Counted from the first letter of the stretch, positions 1-9,422 are shown. The stretch is DNA of 64,000 nt from Afipia sp. Root123D2 (GCF_001425835.1 NZ_LMDP01000002.1:900828-964827); one strand, 5' to 3'. The notes: a model not told the origin generated them from the letters alone. Translations and numbers: made by a program.

Positions 1-740
1 CGCATCTCGCCGATGAACTCGAGCGTATCGTCGGCCTCCACGGTCCGGGCACCATCGCCGCCGTGATCGTCGAGCCGATGGCCGGTTCGACCGGCGTGAT
101 CGTGACGCCGAAGGGCTACCTGCAAAAGCTGCGCGCGATCTGCGACAAGCACGGCATCCTGCTGATCTTCGACGAAGTCATCACCGGTTTTGGCCGTCTC
201 GGTTACGCCTTCGCTGCCGAGCGTTACGGCGTGACGCCGGATATGATCACGTTCGCCAAGGGCGTCACCAACGGCGCTGTGCCGATGGGCGGCGTGCTGG
301 TGCGCGACGAGGTCCACGACTCCTTCATGAAGGGTCCGGACAACGCCGTCGAACTGTTCCACGGCTACACCTATTCGGCACATCCGCTGGCCTGCGCCGC
401 CGGCATCGCCACCCTCGACGTCTACCGCGAGGAAGGCCTGTTCGAGCGCGCCCGCACGCTGGAACCGAAATGGGCCGATGCGGTGATGGACCTGCGCAAG
501 GAACCGAATGTCGTCGACATCCGCACTGTCGGCCTCGTCGTTGGCATCGATCTTTCGCCGAACAAGGACGGGCCGGGCGCGCGCGGCTACGCAGCGCTCG
601 ATAGCGCCTTCCATGACCACGACGTCATGATCCGCGTCGCCGGCGACGCCGTCTGCCTGACCCCGCCCTTGATCGTCAGCGAAAGCCAGATCGGCGAGAT
701 GATCGACAAGGTCGCCAAGGTGATCCGCGCGGTGGCGTAA
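1..740 (+). CDS. Class III omega-amino acid--pyruvate aminotransferase (C-terminal part)
   Basis: The gene enters from the left edge in frame 3, so the N-terminus is missing. The visible part is the PLP-dependent fold-type I aminotransferase core and small domain. It has the class III stretch FDEVITGFGR, where the Asp pairs with the PLP pyridine nitrogen, and the Schiff-base lysine in TFAKGVTNG (AAG at 258-260). GYTYSAHPLACAA follows. The combination resembles beta-alanine/omega-amino acid:pyruvate transaminases, which move an amine from an omega-amino acid to pyruvate in the cytoplasm. The exact substrate cannot be read from this fragment. It ends with TAA and is followed by an intergenic palindromic repeat, so it is probably the last gene of its transcript. 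Confidence 0.9.
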   Translation, partial: HLADELERIVGLHGPGTIAAVIVEPMAGSTGVIVTPKGYLQKLRAICDKHGILLIFDEVITGFGRLGYAFAAERYGVTPDMITFAKGVTNGAVPMGGVLVRDEVHDSFMKGPDNAVELFHGYTYSAHPLACAAGIATLDVYREEGLFERARTLEPKWADAVMDLRKEPNVVDIRTVGLVVGIDLSPNKDGPGARGYAALDSAFHDHDVMIRVAGDAVCLTPPLIVSESQIGEMIDKVAKVIRAVA

Positions 741-763
741 GCTGCTGGCGCCCGATGCGAAAC

Positions 764-848
764 TGTCATGCGCGGGCTTGACCCGCGCATCCATCTTCTT
801 CCATGGCAAAAGCCGGGATGGATTGCCGGGTCAAGCCCGGCAATGACA
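764..848. repeat. Intergenic palindromic repeat, 'cattgccgggctt' family
   Basis: Two imperfect hairpins face each other: GTCATGCGCGGGCTTGACCC near 765 and GCCGGGTCAAGCCCGGCAAT near 825. Related units occur at about 15821, 16522, 19696, 21275, 24309, 45475 and 58769. This looks like a dispersed REP-like element that may act as a transcript end for the aminotransferase gene. Confidence 0.75.
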
Positions 849-960
849 CATCGGGGATAAATGACACATCGGGATAGTTGCAACACCGGGAAACACCAGC
901 TTTCGCCCCGAATCAGCGTTTGATGCTAGTCTGTTCGCCTCCTGGGGCTGGACTGACTGG

Positions 961-2388
961 ATGATTCGGATATCGACGATTTTCATCGCCATCTGCATGG
1001 TGCTGATCGCAGCTTCGCTCGGTCTCATCCTTTATTCAGTGGCGGGATGGAGCGTCCAGGAATCGGGGCTGGTCGCGCTGGCCGCGCTGACCTTCCTGAT
1101 CCTCTACAACGCGGTGTCGCTGCGGATGCGCGACCGCGCCAATGTCGGCAACCAGATCGCCGATCTGTCGCGCGGCACCACTGATCTCGCCCGTCAGATT
1201 TCCGAATACGGACGCCGCCTCGCGGCGATCGAAACCCGGGTTGCCGCTGTCACCGAGTCGGGCAGTGCGGACCGGCTGCGGACCATCACCGGCGAAATCG
1301 GCGAACTCGGCATGCTGGTGAAACATCTCGCCGACCAGGTCGCATCACAGGGAGAATTGCTGTCCGGCGCGGCCCGCCAAGAGCGGTACGACGATGCCGA
1401 TCATGTTCATGCAACTAATGTGGCCGTTCCGCGGCACGCCGAAATGCCGGCCGAACCGCAGCCCGTACGCTCACAGCCCGTCCCATCGCCCGCGATCAAC
1501 GACGCCGAAATCGTTTCCGCGGTGAGGAACGCGATCGCGGCCAACCGCATCGACCTTTATCTCCAACCGATGGTGACGCTGCCCCAGCGCAAGGTGCGCT
1601 TCTACGAGGCGGTGTCGCGGCTGCGCGACGACAACGACCAGCTTCTGCCCGCTGCCGACTTTATCGGTCCCGCCGAATCCGCCGGGTTGATGGGACAGAT
1701 CGACTACATGGTGCTGTTCCGCTGCGTGCAGGTGCTGCGACGACTGATGGTACGCAGCAAGGACGTCGGCGTGTTCTGCAACATCTCGGCGGCGACGCTC
1801 GGCAATGCCGAGGTGTTCGCGCAATGCCTCGACTTCCTCGAAACCAATCGCGTGCTGGCGCCGTCGCTGGTGCTCGAGTTCAAGCAGGACACCTTCCGCC
1901 ATCTCGGCCCGCTGCAGAGCGAGCATCTCGGCAAATTGGCGCGGCTCGGCTATCGCTTCTCGATCGACAATGTCAGCGACCTGCGGATCGACGGCCGCGA
2001 ACTGGCCGACCGCGGCGTCGGCTTCATCAAGGTGCCGGCGAAGCTGCTGCTCGATCCGCAACTGTCCACCGCCGACATTCATGCCTCCGACCTGTCCGGA
2101 CTGCTGCAGCGTTTCGGCATCAACCTGATCGCCGAGAAGATCGAGGGAGAACGCGCGGTGGTCGACCTGCTGGACTACGATGTCCGCCTCGGGCAGGGCT
2201 TCCTGTTCTCGGCGCCGCGCCCGCTGCGCCCCGAAGGAACCGCGCCGGCGGAGAGCGCCGCGCAGGGCAAGCCCGCTTCCGCGCCGCCGCGTGCCGTGGT
2301 ATCGGGCGCCATCAAGGCCGATGCCTCGCCGGAGGACGGTCGCCTCACCGGCAACGCCGCATTGGCCCGGCGCGCCGCCCAAAGCTGA
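961..2388 (+). CDS. Membrane-anchored degenerate EAL-domain protein (TipF-like)
   Basis: The protein has 475 residues. Two hydrophobic segments (about 5-27 and 33-52) are followed by a region with coiled-coil character (about 60-135), a Pro-rich linker and an EAL domain from about 183 to 422. Most residues of a c-di-GMP phosphodiesterase site are visible: E216 in YEAVSRL, N274 in FCNIS, E306 in LEF, D336, K357, E392 and Q412. However, the second Asp of the DDFG motif is Asn (D336-N337), and loop 6 reads NVSDL instead of FGTGYSSL. This suggests weak or absent hydrolysis and perhaps c-di-GMP binding as a receptor. The order TM, coiled coil, degenerate EAL is that of Caulobacter TipF, a flagellar placement factor. 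That assignment is inference. No GGDEF domain is present. Confidence 0.82.
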   Translation: MIRISTIFIAICMVLIAASLGLILYSVAGWSVQESGLVALAALTFLILYNAVSLRMRDRANVGNQIADLSRGTTDLARQISEYGRRLAAIETRVAAVTESGSADRLRTITGEIGELGMLVKHLADQVASQGELLSGAARQERYDDADHVHATNVAVPRHAEMPAEPQPVRSQPVPSPAINDAEIVSAVRNAIAANRIDLYLQPMVTLPQRKVRFYEAVSRLRDDNDQLLPAADFIGPAESAGLMGQIDYMVLFRCVQVLRRLMVRSKDVGVFCNISAATLGNAEVFAQCLDFLETNRVLAPSLVLEFKQDTFRHLGPLQSEHLGKLARLGYRFSIDNVSDLRIDGRELADRGVGFIKVPAKLLLDPQLSTADIHASDLSGLLQRFGINLIAEKIEGERAVVDLLDYDVRLGQGFLFSAPRPLRPEGTAPAESAAQGKPASAPPRAVVSGAIKADASPEDGRLTGNAALARRAAQS

Positions 2389-2403
2389 TCGGTTCTGTCC
2401 GCA

Positions 2404-3264
2404 ATGACCACACTGCAATTCGTCGATAACCTGCGCGACCTCACGCGCGGCGTTGATGTCATCATCAGCGACATCTGGGGCGTCATCCATGACGGCCTCA
2501 AAAGTTTTCCCGAAGCCTGCCATGCCCTGCACAGCTTCCGCGAACAGGACGGCACCGTCATCATGCTGACCAACGCGCCGCGCCCGGCCGATTCCGTGCA
2601 GCGTCAGCTGCGCCGGATGAACATCGCGGACGACACCTACGACGCCATCGTCTCGTCCGGCGATCTCGCGCGCAACTACGTCGCCGCGCGGCTCGACCAG
2701 TCGGTGTTCCAGCTCGGCCCCGAGCGCGATAACCCGATCTATCGCGGGCTCGACGTCAAGTTCGCGCCGCTGGAGAGCGCCGACTACATCGTCTGCACCG
2801 GCCCCGCCGATGACGATGTCGAAACTGCCGAAGACTATCGCGACATGATGGTCGAAGCGCGCAAGCGCGACCTCACGTTCATCTGCGCCAATCCCGACAT
2901 CGTGGTCGAGCGCGGCGACCGGCTGGTCTATTGCGCCGGCGCCATCGCCGAACTCTATCGCGAACTCGGCGGCAAGGTGATCTTTTACGGCAAGCCGCAT
3001 CCGCCGGCCTATGAGCGCGCGATGGAGCTGGCCGCCGGCAAGCGCGGCGGACCGACGCCGCGCGAGCGCATGCTCGCGATCGGAGATTCGGTTCGCACCG
3101 ACCTCACCGGCGCCAACACCATGGGCCTTGACTGCGTGTTCGTCACCCGCGGCATCCACGCCGCCGAATTCGACGGCGTCGATCACATCGACGATGTCGA
3201 GGTGAAGCGGCTGTTCGGCGAGGCCAAGCCGCCGAAGGTGCTGATGCACAGCGTGAAGTGGTGA
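2404..3264 (+). CDS. HAD superfamily class IIA hydrolase (TIGR01459-like)
   Basis: The protein has 286 residues and starts 15 bases after the EAL gene, so the two are probably cotranscribed. The HAD core is visible: motif I around D23 (ISDIWGVIHDG), motif III lysine in YGKPHP, and motif IV GDSVRTDLTGA. A class IIA (NagD-like) cap lies between. NagD-type phosphatases have DxD in motif I. Here the second Asp, the general acid, is W25. That is a marked departure from ordinary phosphatases, so activity may be altered. It most resembles the alphaproteobacterial group TIGR01459, whose substrate is unknown to me. It should be cytoplasmic, as no signal peptide is seen. Confidence 0.85.
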   Translation: MTTLQFVDNLRDLTRGVDVIISDIWGVIHDGLKSFPEACHALHSFREQDGTVIMLTNAPRPADSVQRQLRRMNIADDTYDAIVSSGDLARNYVAARLDQSVFQLGPERDNPIYRGLDVKFAPLESADYIVCTGPADDDVETAEDYRDMMVEARKRDLTFICANPDIVVERGDRLVYCAGAIAELYRELGGKVIFYGKPHPPAYERAMELAAGKRGGPTPRERMLAIGDSVRTDLTGANTMGLDCVFVTRGIHAAEFDGVDHIDDVEVKRLFGEAKPPKVLMHSVKW

Positions 3265-3326
3265 GCTGACCGATTTCGCCGTGTCGCCTCTGCGCAAGCG
3301 AAGAATGCGAGCGTGATCTCTCCACT

Positions 3327-3445
3327 CGTCGTCCCCGCGCAGGCGGGGATCCATAACCACCGCATCGTCTGCTGAAACGAGAAACGCAGTTCCGGCAAAC
3401 CAACTGCGCTCAGGGAATCTGGGTCCCCGCCTGCGCGGGGACGAC
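3327..3445. repeat. Inverted pair of 'gtcgtccccgcgcaggcggggat' repeats
   Basis: GTCGTCCCCGCGCAGGCGGG at about 3329 and its reverse complement CCCCGCCTGCGCGGGGACGA at about 3425 flank a spacer of about 75 bp. Each arm is itself a hairpin. A single related copy lies at 24726. With the hairpin at 3541 it fills most of the 337-bp gap between the convergent HAD and cheY genes. I see no gene in the gap. Confidence 0.8.
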
Positions 3446-3540
3446 GCGGAGATATTCAGCCTCCCACAGAACGCACCGCCGCTTTCTTTTCCCTCACCCG
3501 GACAAGCCCGGCCATGACAGAAGAGCATTCTGTCGTCCCC

Positions 3541-3573
3541 CAAAACAAAATGCCCGGCGCGAAGGCCGGGCAT
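3541..3573 (-). terminator. Rho-independent terminator of cheY
   Basis: The stem ATGCCCGGC / GCCGGGCAT encloses a 6-base loop. On the minus strand it is followed by TTTTGTTTTG. It lies 29 bases beyond the stop codon of the minus-strand cheY gene. Confidence 0.8.
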
Positions 3574-3601
3574 TCAAACGCTGAAGCGGTCCGAAAGACG
3601 C

Positions 3602-3997
3602 TTACGCCGGCGCGTGATCGGGGAACACGGCCTCGATCTTGGTCTTGAGCGTCGCGGCGTTGAACGGCTTGACGATGTAGTTGTTCACGCCAGCCTTCTT
3701 GGCGGCGATGACGTTCTCGGTCTTCGATTCCGCCGTGATCATGATGAACGGGGTGGTGGCCAGATTCGGATCGCCGCGCACTTCCTTGAGCAGCTCGTAA
3801 CCGGTCATCGGCTCCATGTTCCAGTCGGAAATGATCAGACCGTACTTCTTGCTGCGCATCTTGTTGAGCGCCGCCGATCCGTCGCTGGCGTCGTCGATAT
3901 TCTCGAAACCGAGTTGCTTGAGAAGATTGCGGATGATGCGGATCATGGTGTTGTAGTCATCAACCACCAGAACCGGCATCGAGAGATCCATCGCCAT
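3602..3997 (-). CDS. cheY: Single-domain response regulator, CheY type
   Basis: This 131-residue protein is a receiver domain only. The acidic pocket is D13/D14 (VVDDYNT), the phosphoacceptor is D58 (SDWNM), the switch Thr is T88 (MITAES) and the conserved Lys is K110 (IVKPF). These match CheY, the diffusible messenger that binds the FliM switch when phosphorylated by CheA. ATG at 3997 has a good purine-rich ribosome site (AGGGGAAAG) about 6 bases upstream. No che cluster is adjacent: it is a lone gene, transcribed divergently from ribF with about 260 bp between. The CheZ-type phosphatase at 40398-41171 is a likely functional partner. A role in motility is inferred from family. Confidence 0.93.
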   Translation of the reverse strand: MAMDLSMPVLVVDDYNTMIRIIRNLLKQLGFENIDDASDGSAALNKMRSKKYGLIISDWNMEPMTGYELLKEVRGDPNLATTPFIMITAESKTENVIAAKKAGVNNYIVKPFNAATLKTKIEAVFPDHAPA

Positions 3998-4259
3998 CGC
4001 ACTTTCCCCTTCTGGCGCTCCGCTTTCAGCGGGCGCTCCTCAAAACCAAACTGCTCGCGCCTGAAATTCCCAGCCCTCGGGGGGGCGGCTTCTGCTCCCG
4101 AGGGTGCCGAAACAGGTAGCAGTGGCGCTTAAACAGCCAGTTAATCGGCTTCCTCAACATGAATGTTTCGTGGCAAGACCATGCGGCCCGGCGGCTTGAC
4201 TTCCGCACCCGCACACCGTCACGTCGTAGCCGAACCCATCGGCAAGCCGTTTTCAACGC

Positions 4260-5234
4260 ATGACATCTTCGTTTACCGTAATTCGCGATACCACCCCGGC
4301 CGCAACCATCCCACGCGGCGCCGTGGTCGCGCTGGGCAACTTCGACGGCGTCCATCTCGGCCATCGCGCCGTGATTGCCGCGGCCGTGGACATGGCGGGG
4401 AAAGCCGGCCATCCGGCGCTGGCGGTGACCTTCGAGCCGCATCCGCGCACTTTCTTCAGCCCCAACACCCCGCAGTTCAAGCTGACCGCGCTCGACGACA
4501 AGCTGCGGCTGCTGGCGGCGACCGGCCTTGCCGGCGCGGTGGTGATGACCTTCGACGCCGCCCGCGCCCGCACCACGGCGATGGATTTCATTAACCACGA
4601 CCTGATCGAGCGTCTCGGCATCACCGGCATCTCGGTGGGGTACGACTTTCATTTCGGCAAGGGCCGCGCCGGTTCGCCGGCGCTGCTCGCGGAGAAGGGC
4701 AAGGAGCTCGGCTTCGCCGTTCACATCCAGTCCCATGTCGATGCCGACGGCATGGCGGTGTCGTCGACTGAAATCCGCAACGCGCTCGGCCAGGGCCTGA
4801 TCGACGAGGCGACCGCCCTGCTCGGCTATCCCTGGTTCGTGTCCGGCGAAGTCATTCACGGCGAGAAGCGCGGGCGCGATCTTGGCTATCCCACCGCCAA
4901 CATCCGGCTCGATCCCGCCTGCGGGCTGCGCCACGGCGTCTATGCCGTGCGGGTCGGCCGCGCCGATGGCAGCCGCGTCGACGGCGTCGCCAGTTTCGGC
5001 CGCCGCCCGACCTTCGACAACGGCGCGCCGCTGCTCGAAGTGTTCCTGTTCGACCTCAAGGGCGACCTCTACGGCGAGCGTCTCGATGTCGCCTTCATCG
5101 CCTTCCTCCGCGACGAACTGAAATTCGATCGTCTCGACGCGCTGGTCAAGCAGATGGACGACGACTCTGCCCGCGCCCGCGCCGCGCTGACGGCGGCGCC
5201 CGAGGCGTTTCCGAAGCTCGGCAAGGTGGGGTGA
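4260..5234 (+). CDS. ribF: Bifunctional riboflavin kinase / FMN adenylyltransferase
   Basis: The protein has 324 residues, typical of RibF. The N-terminal FAD synthetase domain carries the nucleotidyltransferase motif GNFDGVHLGH (about 27-36) and VSSTEIRNAL. The C-terminal flavokinase domain carries GEKRGRDLGYPTANI and the GDLYGERLDV segment. The enzyme converts riboflavin to FMN and then FAD in the cytoplasm. It precedes ileS and lspA, a gene order common in Proteobacteria, but here repeats of about 130 bp lie between ribF and ileS. The ATG at 4260 puts the GNFDG motif at the usual distance from the N-terminus. Confidence 0.96.
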   Translation: MTSSFTVIRDTTPAATIPRGAVVALGNFDGVHLGHRAVIAAAVDMAGKAGHPALAVTFEPHPRTFFSPNTPQFKLTALDDKLRLLAATGLAGAVVMTFDAARARTTAMDFINHDLIERLGITGISVGYDFHFGKGRAGSPALLAEKGKELGFAVHIQSHVDADGMAVSSTEIRNALGQGLIDEATALLGYPWFVSGEVIHGEKRGRDLGYPTANIRLDPACGLRHGVYAVRVGRADGSRVDGVASFGRRPTFDNGAPLLEVFLFDLKGDLYGERLDVAFIAFLRDELKFDRLDALVKQMDDDSARARAALTAAPEAFPKLGKVG

Positions 5235-5239
5235 GTTTT

Positions 5240-5375
5240 CTCCCTCCCCCTTGTGGGGAGGGTGGCGCATTGAGAGCGAAGCGCGCAATGCGTCGGGTGG
5301 GGGTCTATGCATGGGCCTTTCACCCCACCCCAGCCTCCGCTTCGCTCGGCTGACCCTCCCCACAAGGGGGAGGGA
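5240..5375. repeat. Inverted pair of 'ctccctcccccttgtggggagggt' repeats
   Basis: TCCCTCCCCCTTGTGGGGAG near 5241 and its reverse complement CTCCCCACAAGGGGGAGGGA near 5356 bracket about 95 bp containing a GC-rich core. The same family occurs at about 8658-8790, 13789-13936 and 19531-19580. Together with a short unassigned leader it fills the gap of about 400 bp between ribF and ileS. No gene is seen there. Confidence 0.8.
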
Positions 5376-5630
5376 ATCAACATCGCTCCAGTGGACCATG
5401 TCCTACCCGCGAAATCAGCATGACGGCCTGAAATGACTGTTTTCCCGCCCATCCGGCGCTTTGCGATCCGGCGACCGCCTGCTATTGAAGGCCGCATGTC
5501 CGCATGGCGCTCCATAGACAGCATTAGCCGCCCGGCTTCCGTCTGAGCTTTGGCTCGGCGCAAGACCGGGACGTTTCAGTTTCATCGCGATCCATCGCGT
5601 TTCAGCGCCATCCAGCTAGCCAGAGTTTTT

Positions 5631-8624
5631 ATGTCCGATAAGCCGCAAAAGTCCGACGCCCCCGACTATTCCAAAACCCTTTACCTGCCGCAGACGGACT
5701 TCCCGATGCGCGCCGGCCTGCCGCAGCAGGAGCCGAAAATCCTCGCCCGCTGGACCGAGACCGGCCTCTACGACCGGCTGCGCGACACCGCCCGTGGGCG
5801 GCCGAAATTCGTGCTGCATGACGGCCCGCCCTACGCCAATGGCAACATCCATATCGGCCATGCGCTGAACAAGATCCTCAAGGACCTCGTGACCAAGAGC
5901 CAGCAGATGCTCGGCCACGATTCCAACTACGTGCCGGGCTGGGACTGCCACGGCCTGCCGATCGAATGGAAGATCGAGGAAGAGAACTACCGCTCCAAGG
6001 GCAAGCAGAAGCCGGACCTGAAAAACTCCGCCGCGATGCTCGCCTTCCGCCGCGAATGCCGCGCCTATGCCGAGCACTGGCTCAACGTCCAGCGCGAGGA
6101 ATTCAAACGCCTCGGCGTGATCGGCGACTGGGATCATCCCTACACCACCATGAGCTATCCGGCGGAAGCGCAGATCGCGCGCGAGCTGATGAAGTTCGCC
6201 GCCAACGGCACGCTCTATCGCGGCTCCAAGCCGGTGATGTGGAGCGTGGTCGAGAAGACCGCGCTCGCCGAAGCCGAAGTGGAATACGAGGATCACACCA
6301 GCGACACCGTGTGGGTGAAATTTCCGGTCAACGCCGCGCATGGCCGTCTCGCCCATGCCTCGGTGGTGATCTGGACCACCACGCCGTGGACGCTGCCCGG
6401 CAACCGCGCCATCAGCTTCTCGCCGAAGATCGCCTACGGTCTCTACAAGGTCACCGATGCCCCCGCCGACAACTGGGCCAAGACCGGCGATCTTCTGATC
6501 CTCGCCGACAATCTCGCCGCCGACGTGTTCAAGCAGGCGCGCGTCACGTCCTATGAAAAAGCCGGCGATGTGTCGGCCGACATTCTCGACGCGATCGAGT
6601 GCAGCCATCCGCTGAAAGGTTATGAAGGCGGCTACGAATTCACCGTGCCGCTGCTCGCCGGCGATCACGTCACCGACGACACCGGCACCGGCTTCGTCCA
6701 CACCGCGCCGGGCCACGGCCGCGAGGACTTCGACATCTGGATGCAGAACGCACGCGATCTCGAAGCGCGCGGCATCAGCTCGGCGATCCCCTACACCGTC
6801 GACGAGAACGGCGCACTGACGACGCAGGCGCCGGGCTTCACCGGAAAACGCGTCATCACCGACAAGGGCGAAAAGGGCGACGCCAACGAGGCCGTCATCA
6901 AGGCACTGGTCGAACGCGGCATGTTGCTGGCACGCGGCCGCCTCAAGCACCAGTATCCGCATTCGTGGCGCTCGAAAAAGCCGGTGATCTTCCGCAACAC
7001 GCCGCAATGGTTCATCGCGATGGACAAGGACATTGCGACGAACGGTACGGCAAAGAACGGCGACACGCTGCGTCATCGCGCACTCGAAGCGATCAAGGTG
7101 ACGCGCTGGGTGCCGGAGCAAGGGCAGAACCGCATCACCGGCATGATCGCCGGACGGCCCGACTGGGTGATCTCGCGCCAGCGCGCCTGGGGCGTGCCCA
7201 TCACTGTGTTCGTGCGCGAAAAGGGCGACGGCTCCGCCGAGATTTTGCAGGACGATGCGGTGAACAAGCGCATCGCCGACGCGTTCGAGCAGGAAGGCGC
7301 CGACGCGTGGTACGCCGAGGGCGCGCGCGAACGTTTCCTCGGATCGCGCGCCAACGAGGACTGGACCAAGATCGACGACGTCTGCGACGTCTGGTTCGAT
7401 TCCGGTTCGACCCATGCTTTCGTACTCGAAGACCCGAAAAACTTCCCCGGCCTCGCCGGCATCACGCGGAAGGTCGACGGCGGCGAAGATACCGTGATGT
7501 ATCTTGAGGGCAGCGACCAGCATCGCGGCTGGTTTCATTCCTCGCTGCTGGAAAGCTGCGGCACACGCGGCCGCGCGCCCTACGACGTGGTGCTGACCCA
7601 CGGCTTCACGCTCGACGAGAACGGCCGCAAGATGTCCAAGTCCTTGGGCAACACGGTCGAGCCGCAGAAGGTGATGGCGCAATCGGGCGCGGACATCCTG
7701 CGCCTGTGGGTGGCGGCGACCGATTACTCCGACGACCAGCGCATCGGCCCGGAGATTCTCAAGAACACCATCGAGACCTACCGGAAGCTGCGCAACACCA
7801 TCCGCTGGATGCTCGGCAGCCTCGCGCATTTCCATGACGCCGATCGCGTCAAGGCCGATGACATGCCGGAGCTCGAGCGGCTGATGCTGCACAAGCTGGT
7901 CGAGATCGACGGCATTGTGCGGCAGGCCTACGCCAACTTCGACTACAAGACCGTGGTGGCGACGCTGGCGAATTTCATGAACACCGAATTGTCGGCGTTC
8001 TACTTCGATATCCGCAAGGACACGCTGTACTGCGATCCGCCGTCGTCGGTGGCGCGCAAGGCATCGCTCACGGTGATCGACTATCTGTTCCGCTGCATCG
8101 TCACCTGGCTCGCGCCGATCCTGTCGTTCACGGCGGAAGAAGCATGGCAGTCGCGCAACGGCAATGACGCGCCGTCGGTGCATCTGGAGTTGTTCCAGAG
8201 CGTGATGGCGGCGTGGCGCAACGACGCGCTGGCGAAAAAATGGGAGACCATCCGCGCGGTACGCTCGGTGGTCACCGGCGCGCTGGAAATCGAACGTGCC
8301 GCCAAGCGGATCGGCTCGTCGCTCGAAGCCTCGCCGATGGTCTACGTGTCGGACCTCGAAACGCTCGGCATCCTCGCCGATATCGATCTCGCCGAAGTGT
8401 GCATCACCTCGAATGCGATGATCACCAACGACGACGCGCCGGCCGATGCGTTCCGGCTCAGCGACGTGCCCGGTGTCGCCGTGGTGGTCGAGAAAGCGAT
8501 CGGCACCAAATGCGCGCGGTCGTGGAAGATCCTGCCGACAGTGGGCGAAGACCCTGAGTATCCCGACGTCTCGCCGCGTGATGCACAGGCGCTGCGTGAA
8601 TGGAAGGCGCTGGGGCGGGTTTGA
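5631..8624 (+). CDS. ileS: Isoleucyl-tRNA synthetase
   Basis: A class I aminoacyl-tRNA synthetase of 997 residues. It carries the HIGH-type motif ([10 protein letters not shown]), a full CP1 editing insert with [11 protein letters not shown] and [12 protein letters not shown], and KMSKS in [10 protein letters not shown], followed by the anticodon-binding domain. I chose ATG 5631 ([11 protein letters not shown]) rather than the in-frame upstream ATG at 5550, because family homology begins shortly after it. The C-terminus is unusual. Where many bacterial IleRS have a CxxC...CxxC zinc knuckle, this one keeps only KCARSW and then lacks cysteines. The enzyme charges tRNA-Ile in the cytoplasm. Confidence 0.97.
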   Translation: MSDKPQKSDAPDYSKTLYLPQTDFPMRAGLPQQEPKILARWTETGLYDRLRDTARGRPKFVLHDGPPYANGNIHIGHALNKILKDLVTKSQQMLGHDSNYVPGWDCHGLPIEWKIEEENYRSKGKQKPDLKNSAAMLAFRRECRAYAEHWLNVQREEFKRLGVIGDWDHPYTTMSYPAEAQIARELMKFAANGTLYRGSKPVMWSVVEKTALAEAEVEYEDHTSDTVWVKFPVNAAHGRLAHASVVIWTTTPWTLPGNRAISFSPKIAYGLYKVTDAPADNWAKTGDLLILADNLAADVFKQARVTSYEKAGDVSADILDAIECSHPLKGYEGGYEFTVPLLAGDHVTDDTGTGFVHTAPGHGREDFDIWMQNARDLEARGISSAIPYTVDENGALTTQAPGFTGKRVITDKGEKGDANEAVIKALVERGMLLARGRLKHQYPHSWRSKKPVIFRNTPQWFIAMDKDIATNGTAKNGDTLRHRALEAIKVTRWVPEQGQNRITGMIAGRPDWVISRQRAWGVPITVFVREKGDGSAEILQDDAVNKRIADAFEQEGADAWYAEGARERFLGSRANEDWTKIDDVCDVWFDSGSTHAFVLEDPKNFPGLAGITRKVDGGEDTVMYLEGSDQHRGWFHSSLLESCGTRGRAPYDVVLTHGFTLDENGRKMSKSLGNTVEPQKVMAQSGADILRLWVAATDYSDDQRIGPEILKNTIETYRKLRNTIRWMLGSLAHFHDADRVKADDMPELERLMLHKLVEIDGIVRQAYANFDYKTVVATLANFMNTELSAFYFDIRKDTLYCDPPSSVARKASLTVIDYLFRCIVTWLAPILSFTAEEAWQSRNGNDAPSVHLELFQSVMAAWRNDALAKKWETIRAVRSVVTGALEIERAAKRIGSSLEASPMVYVSDLETLGILADIDLAEVCITSNAMITNDDAPADAFRLSDVPGVAVVVEKAIGTKCARSWKILPTVGEDPEYPDVSPRDAQALREWKALGRV

Positions 8625-8657
8625 ACTTTTCAAGTTGCCTCGTTGCAACTAAGGATC

Positions 8658-8790
8658 ACCCCACCCGGCTGGCCTGCGGCCAGCCACGCTCCCCATCGAG
8701 GGGAGGGATAAGCGTGGCGACATCGGTTCTTTCTTCTCCCTCCCCCTTGTGGGGAGGATCGGCGAGCGAAGCGAAGCCGGGGTGGGGGTC
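8658..8790. repeat. Intergenic repeat of the 'ctccctcccccttgtggggag' family
   Basis: CTCCCTCCCCCTTGTGGGGA at about 8736 is preceded by a degenerate inverted arm (ACCCCACCCGGC ... CGAGGGGAGGGA, 8658-8708) and followed by GCGAAGCCGGGGTGGGGGTC. It sits between ileS and lspA. Confidence 0.7.
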
Positions 8791-8813
8791 CGCATAAACG
8801 TGAAAGCTGCAAT

Positions 8814-9314
8814 GTGATGTCCCCTCACCTCCGCTCCGGATTGATCGCGGCTATCGCGGCACTGATCGCCGATCAGGCGTCGAAGCTGTGGCTGCTTCAC
8901 ATCTTCGAGATCGGCCGGCACGGCGCGGTCCGCGTGACGCCGTTCTTCGACCTCGTGCTGGCCTGGAATACCGGCATCAGCTACGGCTGGTTCCAGAACG
9001 AGGGCGCGCTCGGCCAGGCGATCCTGCTGGGCATCAAGGCGCTGGCGGTGATCCTGCTGGCGGTCTGGATGGCGCGTTCCCAGACCCGCCTCGCGGTCAT
9101 CGGGCTCGGTTTGATCATCGGTGGGGCGATCGGCAACGCCATCGACCGCCTGGCCTATGGCGCGGTGGTCGATTTCGCCCTGCTCCACGCCGAAATCGGC
9201 GGAAAAACCTACAACTGGTACGTGTTTAACCTTGCGGACGTGGCCATCGTTGCCGGGGTCATCGGCCTGCTGTATGACTCTTTTGTAAGGCCAGACGCCG
9301 TAAAAACGCCCTGA
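8814..9314 (+). CDS. lspA: Prolipoprotein signal peptidase (signal peptidase II)
   Basis: The protein has about 165 residues and four predicted membrane helices. The two catalytic aspartates of the A8 aspartyl peptidase family are in GNAIDRL (about D111) and FNLADVAI (about D142). The N-terminal ADQASK and the WNTGISYGWF stretch also match LspA. It cleaves the signal peptide of diacylglyceryl-prolipoproteins in the inner membrane. GTG 8814 and ATG 8817 are both possible starts. The lipoprotein at 42477-42983, with its LAGC lipobox, is one likely substrate. It follows ileS as in many Proteobacteria. Confidence 0.95.
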   Translation: MMSPHLRSGLIAAIAALIADQASKLWLLHIFEIGRHGAVRVTPFFDLVLAWNTGISYGWFQNEGALGQAILLGIKALAVILLAVWMARSQTRLAVIGLGLIIGGAIGNAIDRLAYGAVVDFALLHAEIGGKTYNWYVFNLADVAIVAGVIGLLYDSFVRPDAVKTP

Positions 9315-9422
9315 TAGCAACCGATATCCGGGGCACGTTGACGTCTGGCGACCGGCTGTTTTTCAGGGCTTTAGTCCCTGCCGCCATGCCTGGCCTGGAA
9401 CCGACCATTCGGGATAACTGCG

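Noticed and set aside
1471-3573. Minus-strand ORF of 700 codons
   Set aside because: It lies antisense to the EAL and HAD genes, which have clear families. Its composition is typical of the antisense frame in GC-rich DNA.
5616-8648. Minus-strand ORF of about 1010 codons opposite ileS
   Set aside because: It is a shadow of the ileS codon pattern, with no domain or signal.
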